Assembly (NCBI GenBank): GCA_017997855.1 | Contig: JAGOEF010000121.1 | Span: forward strand, 1-5,635 | Length of the DNA: 5,635 nt | DNA from: Bacteroidales bacterium | GTDB taxonomy: Bacteria > Bacteroidota > Bacteroidia > Bacteroidales > ML635J-15 | Reading direction: 5' to 3' | In this document: one piece after another, positions 1-3,784 of the stretch | Numbering within the stretch: the first letter of the stretch is position 1 | How the letters are laid out: the number at the start of each line of letters is the position of its first letter | The notes under the pieces: model-generated | Database searches by the model: none | What the model was told of the DNA's origin: nothing | Seen by the model: only the letters and a program-made list of their open reading frames with translations | Translations under genes and position numbers: made by a program

Positions 1-325
1 CAACTTCAACGACAGTGTGTTGAACATCATGAAATACTACGGAATCAATTATCCCGAACTGGCCGGTACCTGGCACCTAGTGCGTGAAAAAGACTATGAT
101 TATGGAACCCACTACGAATTAAACTTTCCCCATACAATTCCCGATTCAATACATTTCAGCCGCGAACAAATGCTGTCAGCGCTTCAGGGCGAGTTGATTT
201 ATTGGATGCCTACCGATGGCCGTAAACGGGATTATTCCTTTGTCTATCGCAATCCATACATCTACTTTACCCCCCGAAAATGGTATCGCGGCGAAGATCC
301 CTACCTCCATTTTTACCGGGATTAA
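1..325 (+). CDS. Hypothetical protein, 3' end only
   Basis: The reading frame is open from the left edge of the window (codons from base 2, N-F-N-D-S-V-L-N) to the TAA at 323-325, so this is the C-terminal part (about 107 residues) of a longer protein. A GTG at 17 could serve as a start, but the frame continues upstream without a stop, so truncation by the window is more likely. The fragment is rich in aromatic residues (Y, W, F, H), has no evident membrane segment, and alternates polar and aromatic residues as a beta-rich domain would (for example YSFVYRNPYIYFTPRKWY). A GTWHL motif near the start faintly recalls lipocalin-like beta-barrels, but this is too weak for a family call. GC content (29/60 at 61-120) resembles the OmpA gene on the far side rather than the restriction operon, so it is probably a resident gene. 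I do not recognise the family. Confidence 0.7.
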   Translation, partial: NFNDSVLNIMKYYGINYPELAGTWHLVREKDYDYGTHYELNFPHTIPDSIHFSREQMLSALQGELIYWMPTDGRKRDYSFVYRNPYIYFTPRKWYRGEDPYLHFYRD

Positions 326-555
326 GCCACGGGCTCTCAATTAAGTCAATTGCTGAGGACCCCGCTGCTTTCAACCCTCCATACGCGTCACTCGCAGAGG
401 ATCCGGATGTAAACGAATTCCTTTAGCCCGATAGGATTTGCAATACAGTCGGAACAAATTCCCCTGCAAAAGAGCTAAACCCCACCCCACAATCAAAAAC
501 ATATGCCAAAAAAAATCGCCCACCCGCCAATGAATGACATTGTTAATAATTATTT
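326..555. other. Intergenic stretch before the restriction operon
   Basis: No convincing gene is seen here on either strand. The first 150 bases have mixed composition, and the sequence becomes strongly AT-rich from about 490, approaching the operon promoter. A 4-bp hairpin (AGCC/GGCT, 325-335) overlaps the stop of the preceding gene but has no following U-run, so it is not called a terminator. A small dyad, AATG-A-CATT (533-541), lies just upstream of the promoter and shares the GACATT half-site with the dyad at 587-599. The boundary of the transferred cassette probably falls in this stretch, but no attachment site or target duplication could be identified. Confidence 0.5.
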
Positions 556-586
556 TTTGACTGTAATACTCAATTTGTTACTTTTG
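556..586 (+). promoter_or_regulatory. Bacteroidota-type promoter of the restriction operon
   Basis: TTTG (556-559) is followed after exactly 19 bases by TACTTTTG (579-586). This matches the Bacteroidota primary sigma consensus, TTTG at -33 and TAnnTTTG at -7. The predicted transcription start is about 590-594, leaving a leader of only about 25 bases before the TTG start at 618. An imperfect dyad (TTGA...TCAA, 557-573) overlaps the -33 element and spacer. The transcript would carry all three genes of the operon, since no comparable promoter was noticed between them. Confidence 0.75.
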
Positions 587-599
587 GACATTAAATGTC
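587..599. promoter_or_regulatory. 13-bp dyad at the predicted transcription start (candidate operator)
   Basis: GACATT-A-AATGTC is a perfect inverted repeat with a one-base centre. It begins directly after the -7 element and covers the predicted transcription start. A repressor bound here would block RNA polymerase. The obvious candidate ligand is the Xre-family regulator encoded immediately downstream, as controller proteins of restriction-modification systems bind dyads at their own promoters. The dyad is seen in the sequence; its role as operator is inferred. Confidence 0.55.
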
Positions 600-610
600 A
601 AGTCAAATCG

Positions 611-623
611 TTTCAAGTTGAAA
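611..623. promoter_or_regulatory. 13-bp dyad spanning the TTG start codon (second candidate operator)
   Basis: TTTCAA-G-TTGAAA is a perfect inverted repeat with the same 6-1-6 geometry as the dyad at 587-599. Its centre is 24 bases further on, and it contains the start codon at 618-620. The hexamer TCAAGT occurs here (613-618) and 15 bases upstream (598-603) as a direct repeat. It could be a second binding site for the regulator, or a weak RNA hairpin over the start codon (5 A/U-rich pairs, loop of 3). Chance is possible in AT-rich sequence. Confidence 0.4.
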
Positions 624-926
624 AATATTGCGGAAATAATCAGAGAACTCAGAGAGCAAAACGGACTATTACTCCGACAGGTTGCTGCGGAAATAGAAAT
701 TGATCAGGCTCTTTTAAGCAAAATTGAACGTGGTGAACGAATGCCAACAAAAGAACAGGTTATTCGTTTGGCTAAATTTTATAAAGTTGACCTGAATGAA
801 TTTTTGATTGCGTTCATTAGTGACAAACTCGTTTACGAATTGCAAGACGAAGAAGTGGCTTTAAAGGCGATGCAAGTAGCTGAGAAGAAAATAAACTATA
901 TAACTAATAAGAAAAATGGCAGGTAA
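618..926 (+). CDS. Xre-family HTH regulator, probable controller (C) protein of the restriction-modification operon
   Basis: This is a 102-residue protein with a single Xre/Cro-type helix-turn-helix (about residues 5-62). The scaffold helix is around RQVAAEIEI and the recognition helix around DQALLSKIERGER, followed by the usual PTKEQVIRLAKFYKVD segment. A charged, helical tail of about 40 residues follows, possibly for dimerisation. The start is TTG at 618: the frame is closed by a TAA at 564-566 and has no ATG before residue 42, which lies inside the HTH, so TTG is the only sensible start. Its stop overlaps the methyltransferase start by 11 bases, so it is the first gene of a C-M-R operon. 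By analogy with controller proteins it should bind the dyads around its own promoter and set the level of the whole operon. Whether it represses, activates or does both cannot be told from sequence. A toxin-antitoxin role is unlikely, because no toxin adjoins it. Confidence 0.85.
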   Translation: MKNIAEIIRELREQNGLLLRQVAAEIEIDQALLSKIERGERMPTKEQVIRLAKFYKVDLNEFLIAFISDKLVYELQDEEVALKAMQVAEKKINYITNKKNGR

Positions 927-2502
927 AAAACTCATCGAAAAAATTGCTGGTGAGTTGCCGAGCCATTACGCTGACCGGCTTGGGCTGAATTATGCCAATT
1001 CGGTAAATCAGGAACATAAAAAAACAAATGGACAATTTTTCACTCCTGTTGAAATAGCCAGGCTGATGGGAATATTCGCAGAATCTGGTGAAAGTTTTAT
1101 CAGAATACTTGACCCAGGCTGCGGAACGGCTATTCTAACGTGTGCTTTAATAGAATCATTAGTTGAGAATAACGAAAAGTTGACGGAGATTGATTTGACA
1201 GTATATGAAACTGATAAAGCGTTAATTCCTTACACAAAAGAGTCATTAGAATATTTAAGAAGTTGGTTACAGGAGAAAAATATCGAACTAAAAATCTCTA
1301 TTCATACAAATGATTTCATTCTCGAGAACGCAGAATGTCTAACTGATAATGGCAACTTGTTTTCACAGACAATTAATCCGTTTGATATTATTATTTCTAA
1401 TCCTCCCTACTTCAAACTACCAATTGACGACAAACGAGCGATTGCTGCAAAAGCAGTTGTTAACGGACATCCGAACATTTACGCCATTTTTATGGCTATT
1501 TCCGCGAGGTTACTAAAAGAAAATGGACAACTAATATTTATAACTCCGCGAAGCTACGCTTCTGGGAGTTACTTCAAATTATTCCGTGAGTATTTTTTTA
1601 AAATAATTGAAATTGACAAGGTGCACTTGTTTGTTTCCCGAAAAGATACATTCAACAGGGATAAGGTATTACAGGAAACCGTTATCCTAAAAGGAACACG
1701 AAAAGAAAAAACAAATCCGAAACACAAGGTAAATATTTATTCTTCACACGGATTAAAAGATATTGGTTCTACAATTGTCAAGTCTTTTGTACAAAAAGAA
1801 TTGATTGACTTGAATTCAAATGAAAAAATACTATATCTACCTACCAGTGATTCAGATGAAGCAATTTTGAATGCTTTTAAAAATTGGAATGGAAACTTGA
1901 ATAAATACAATATTCAAATTTCGACCGGCCCTGTGGTTGCATTTAGGTCAAAAGAGCATATACACGATTCATATCAAAACGGAACAGTATTTTTAGCTCC
2001 ACTCTTTTGGCTTCACAATGTAAAACAAATGGTCTTGGAATGGCCGATGCCAAAGCCCGATAAAGGACAATATGTAAGAATTCAGGACGAATCAAAATCT
2101 ATTCTTATTTCTAATAAAAACTATGTTCTATTGAGACGCTTCAGTGCTAAGGATGACAAAACAAGATTGGTTGCAGCTCCATACTTCTGCAATTTCATTG
2201 AAGCAGAATATATCGGTGTAGAAAACAAAGTTAATTACATCTATCGTCCAAAAGGACATTTAGAACGAAATGAAGTAGTCGGGCTTTGTGCATTACTGAA
2301 CAGCAGTTTATTCGATTCGTATTTCAGGATTTTTAACGGAAATGTAAATGTGAGCGCAACCGAACTCAGAGAAATACCGCTTCCACCACTTGAAACTATT
2401 AAAGAAATCGGTAATATTATTATTCTTTCCAATGATTTTTCGGTAGATACCGCCAATAAAATAGTAAGTGAACAATTTGAATTTACACCAGTAATGATAT
2501 GA
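916..2502 (+). CDS. Type II N6-adenine DNA methyltransferase (Eco57I/M.PstI-like)
   Basis: This 528-residue enzyme transfers a methyl group from S-adenosylmethionine to the N6 of adenine in the recognition site, protecting host DNA from the partner nuclease. Motifs appear in the gamma-class order. Motif X is GQFFTPVEIARLM (39-51), motif I is ILDPGCGTAIL (64-74), the motif II acidic residue is E98 (YETD), motif III is NDF (132-134), catalytic motif IV is NPPY (162-165), and a later strand is GQLIFITPRSYASG (204-217). The C-terminal part (about 300-490) should hold target recognition. It ends in a LNSSLFDSYFR...ATELREIPLP segment typical of TaqI/Eco57I-like specificity domains. Length is slightly above that of M.BsuBI and M.PstI (about 500 residues). 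ATG 916 lies inside the end of the regulator gene, and the stop overlaps the nuclease start in ATGA, which implies translational coupling. No nuclease domain is fused, so it is not a type IIG enzyme. The probable target CTGCAG is inferred from the partner. Confidence 0.93.
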   Translation: MAGKKLIEKIAGELPSHYADRLGLNYANSVNQEHKKTNGQFFTPVEIARLMGIFAESGESFIRILDPGCGTAILTCALIESLVENNEKLTEIDLTVYETDKALIPYTKESLEYLRSWLQEKNIELKISIHTNDFILENAECLTDNGNLFSQTINPFDIIISNPPYFKLPIDDKRAIAAKAVVNGHPNIYAIFMAISARLLKENGQLIFITPRSYASGSYFKLFREYFFKIIEIDKVHLFVSRKDTFNRDKVLQETVILKGTRKEKTNPKHKVNIYSSHGLKDIGSTIVKSFVQKELIDLNSNEKILYLPTSDSDEAILNAFKNWNGNLNKYNIQISTGPVVAFRSKEHIHDSYQNGTVFLAPLFWLHNVKQMVLEWPMPKPDKGQYVRIQDESKSILISNKNYVLLRRFSAKDDKTRLVAAPYFCNFIEAEYIGVENKVNYIYRPKGHLERNEVVGLCALLNSSLFDSYFRIFNGNVNVSATELREIPLPPLETIKEIGNIIILSNDFSVDTANKIVSEQFEFTPVMI

Positions 2503-3434
2503 GCAAAATTGACGAAGCAAAAAAAATACTTAAAGAATTAGGGTTGCCAACAGCGCAGCAAAATGAAATATCGGCATATACGTTATTGGCACTTTGCGGA
2601 ATTAAGCCTCGTGATAGTTGGAGTAAAGCCACTTGTAAAAGTTTAAAAGTTACAAAAGGCATTATGGCTTTCGTTCTTGATGTGCATAAAAAAGAATACG
2701 CACCGAATACAAGAGAAACATTTCGCAGGCAAGTTTTACACCAATTCGTTCAGGCACGCATTGCGGACTACAATCCAGACAACCCGAAACTGCCAGTAAA
2801 TAGTCCGAATGCTCATTATGCAATTACCACTGAAGCATTAGAAGCTATTAAAAAATTTGGAACAAAAGAGTGGAAGAAAGCAGTTGAAAAATTCAAATCG
2901 GAAGCAGGGGAATTAGCGAAACGTTATAAAAAAGAAAGAAAACAAAATTTGATTCCGGTAAAATTAAGCAATGGCAAAACGATTAAACTTTCGTCAGGAA
3001 AGCACAATGAAGTTCAGGCTGCCATCGTGCATAATTTTGCTGCAAGGTTTGCTAATGGTGGTTCGATACTTTATTTAGGCGACACTGCTAAAAAAGATTT
3101 GTTCGTAGATGAAACGAAGTTAAAAAAATTAGGTATTCCGATTGATCAGCATAGTAAATTGCCGGACGTTGTGATTTATGACGAAAAGAAAAACTGGCTA
3201 TTCCTTATTGAAGCTGTTACTTCGCATGGTCCGGTTTCTCCGAAACGAATTGTTGAACTGGAAGAATTTCTGAAAAGTTGTAATGCAGGTAAAATATATG
3301 TAACAGCATTTCCTGATTTCACCGAATTTAAAAAACACTCCAATAATATTGCCTGGGAAACCGAGGTATGGTTGGCTGATACGCCTGACCATATGATTCA
3401 TTTCAATGGAGATCGATTTATGGGGCCGAGGTAA
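2499..3434 (+). CDS. Type II restriction endonuclease, BsuBI/PstI family
   Basis: This 311-residue protein is close to BsuBI and PstI in length (about 315-325). Residues about 5-140 form the N-terminal helical, winged-helix-like domain of the family, and about 150-311 form the nuclease domain. The signature runs SSGKHNEVQ (165-173), LYLGDTAKKDLFVD (191-204), KLPDVVIYDEKKNWLFLIEAV (220-240), TSHGPVSPKR (241-250), VTAFPDF (268-274), and IAWETEVWLADTPDHMIHFNGDRF ending at 308. Likely metal ligands are E171, D223 and E238, a variant PD-(D/E)XK arrangement in which E238 is followed by A-V rather than x-K. Family members cut CTGCAG, so the same target is likely but unproven. The gene starts at the ATGA overlap with the methyltransferase stop, is complete, and carries all family blocks to the C-terminus, so it is probably active. 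Placement after the methyltransferase favours methylation before cutting when the operon enters a new host. Confidence 0.95.
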   Translation: MSKIDEAKKILKELGLPTAQQNEISAYTLLALCGIKPRDSWSKATCKSLKVTKGIMAFVLDVHKKEYAPNTRETFRRQVLHQFVQARIADYNPDNPKLPVNSPNAHYAITTEALEAIKKFGTKEWKKAVEKFKSEAGELAKRYKKERKQNLIPVKLSNGKTIKLSSGKHNEVQAAIVHNFAARFANGGSILYLGDTAKKDLFVDETKLKKLGIPIDQHSKLPDVVIYDEKKNWLFLIEAVTSHGPVSPKRIVELEEFLKSCNAGKIYVTAFPDFTEFKKHSNNIAWETEVWLADTPDHMIHFNGDRFMGPR

Positions 3435-3510
3435 TACATTCTACAACATATGAAAATATCCAAGAGTATTGCGAATATCACGAAAAGGATAACAGTCTCA
3501 AATCTTCTTG

Positions 3511-3525
3511 GCGAATGTCATTCGC
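3511..3525. repeat. 15-bp perfect inverted repeat downstream of the endonuclease gene
   Basis: GCGAATG-T-CATTCGC is perfectly symmetric around base 3518. It lies 76 bases after the endonuclease stop, inside the decayed fragment. As RNA it could form a 6-bp stem with a 3-base loop, but no U-run follows, so it is not a standard intrinsic terminator. It might mark the 3' end of the operon mRNA or be a protein-binding site. Its AATGTCATT core is the reverse complement of the AATGACATT dyad at 533-541 upstream of the operon. Confidence 0.4.
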
Positions 3526-3556
3526 TGATAAATCGCGAAATGCATATCCAATACCC

Positions 3557-3591
3557 TGACACTGTAAATGCTGAAAATGACACTGTAAATG
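3557..3591 (+). repeat. Short direct repeat, period 21 bases (DTVNAEN heptad)
   Basis: TGACACTGTAAATG occurs at 3557-3570 and again at 3578-3591, exactly 21 bases apart. Read in the frame of the decayed fragment it encodes DTVN twice, seven codons apart. Repeated DTVN units are common in the linker before the C-terminal winged helix of AlbA_2-type proteins, which supports the identification of the relic. Confidence 0.65.
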
Positions 3592-3784
3592 AACCTGTAT
3601 TTTGTTTGATTAAATAAAACAACAAAATCACAGCATCCGAAATCGGGAAAAATCTATCGATAAGTTTGAGTACTGTTAAGAGAAAAATTAAAGCTTAAAG
3701 AGGCTGGTAAAATTGAACGAATTGGTAGCGACAAAACCGGCCATTGGAAAATAAACGAGAAGTAAACTACGGATTTTCTTTTCC

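Larger units (their letters stand above)
3450..3765 (+). pseudogene. Decayed C-terminal winged-helix fragment of an AlbA_2/RecG-like ATP-binding protein
   Basis: From 3558 the frame reads DTVNAENDTVNEPVFCLIK, then TAA (3615-3617), then NNKITASEIGKNLSISLS and TVKRKIK to about 3692. A two-base loss (or one-base gain) near 3690-3696 then shifts the frame to LKEAGKIERIGSDKTGHWKINEK and a stop at 3763-3765. Read together, this is the standard winged-helix tail of the Bacteroidota AlbA_2/RecG-like putative transcriptional regulators or helicases, in which a DTVN-rich linker precedes a helix-turn-helix and an RIGSDKTGHWK wing. The stop falls where the family usually has lysine (AAA to TAA). A 55-codon ORF from ATG 3450 leads into this region, but residues 1-36 are not recognised, and the large N-terminal ATPase/AlbA_2 part is absent from the window. 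Two lesions and a missing body make it a relic. Family identity rests on recalled motifs. Confidence 0.7.

Noticed and set aside
325..335. Hairpin AGCC-ACG-GGCT after the first gene as a terminator
   Set aside because: The stem is only 4 bp and no U-run follows.
503..703. 66-codon ORF on the + strand starting at ATG 503
   Set aside because: It runs through the promoter and the predicted operators and overlaps the regulator gene in another frame. Its translation is low in complexity and resembles no family.
618..926. Reading the Xre protein as an antitoxin
   Set aside because: No toxin-like gene adjoins it. It overlaps the methyltransferase gene and sits in a typical controller position.
916..2502. 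Reading the methyltransferase as a type IIG fused restriction-methylation enzyme or a BREX PglX
   Set aside because: At 528 residues it is far shorter than those enzymes and lacks an N-terminal nuclease domain, and a separate dedicated endonuclease follows in the same operon.
2241..2520. Two overlapping antisense ORFs at the 3' end of the methyltransferase gene
   Set aside because: They lie opposite conserved methyltransferase sequence, resemble no family, and lack a convincing promoter. A CAAAGTTA (TAACTTTG on the - strand, 2226-2233) has no properly spaced -33 partner.
3198..3401. Antisense ORF within the endonuclease gene
   Set aside because: It is a shadow of the conserved nuclease domain on the other strand, and its translation shows no recognisable domain.
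3747..3778. GAAAAT...ATTTTC inverted repeat between the relic and the OmpA-family gene as a shared terminator
   Set aside because: The stem is six mostly A/T pairs with a loop of 20 bases, which is too weak to call.
3435..3784. CRISPR array, tRNA or IS end in the gene-poor stretch after the nuclease
   Set aside because: The only repeat is a two-copy 21-base coding repeat. No cloverleaf, no regularly spaced repeat array and no transposase or terminal inverted repeats were seen.
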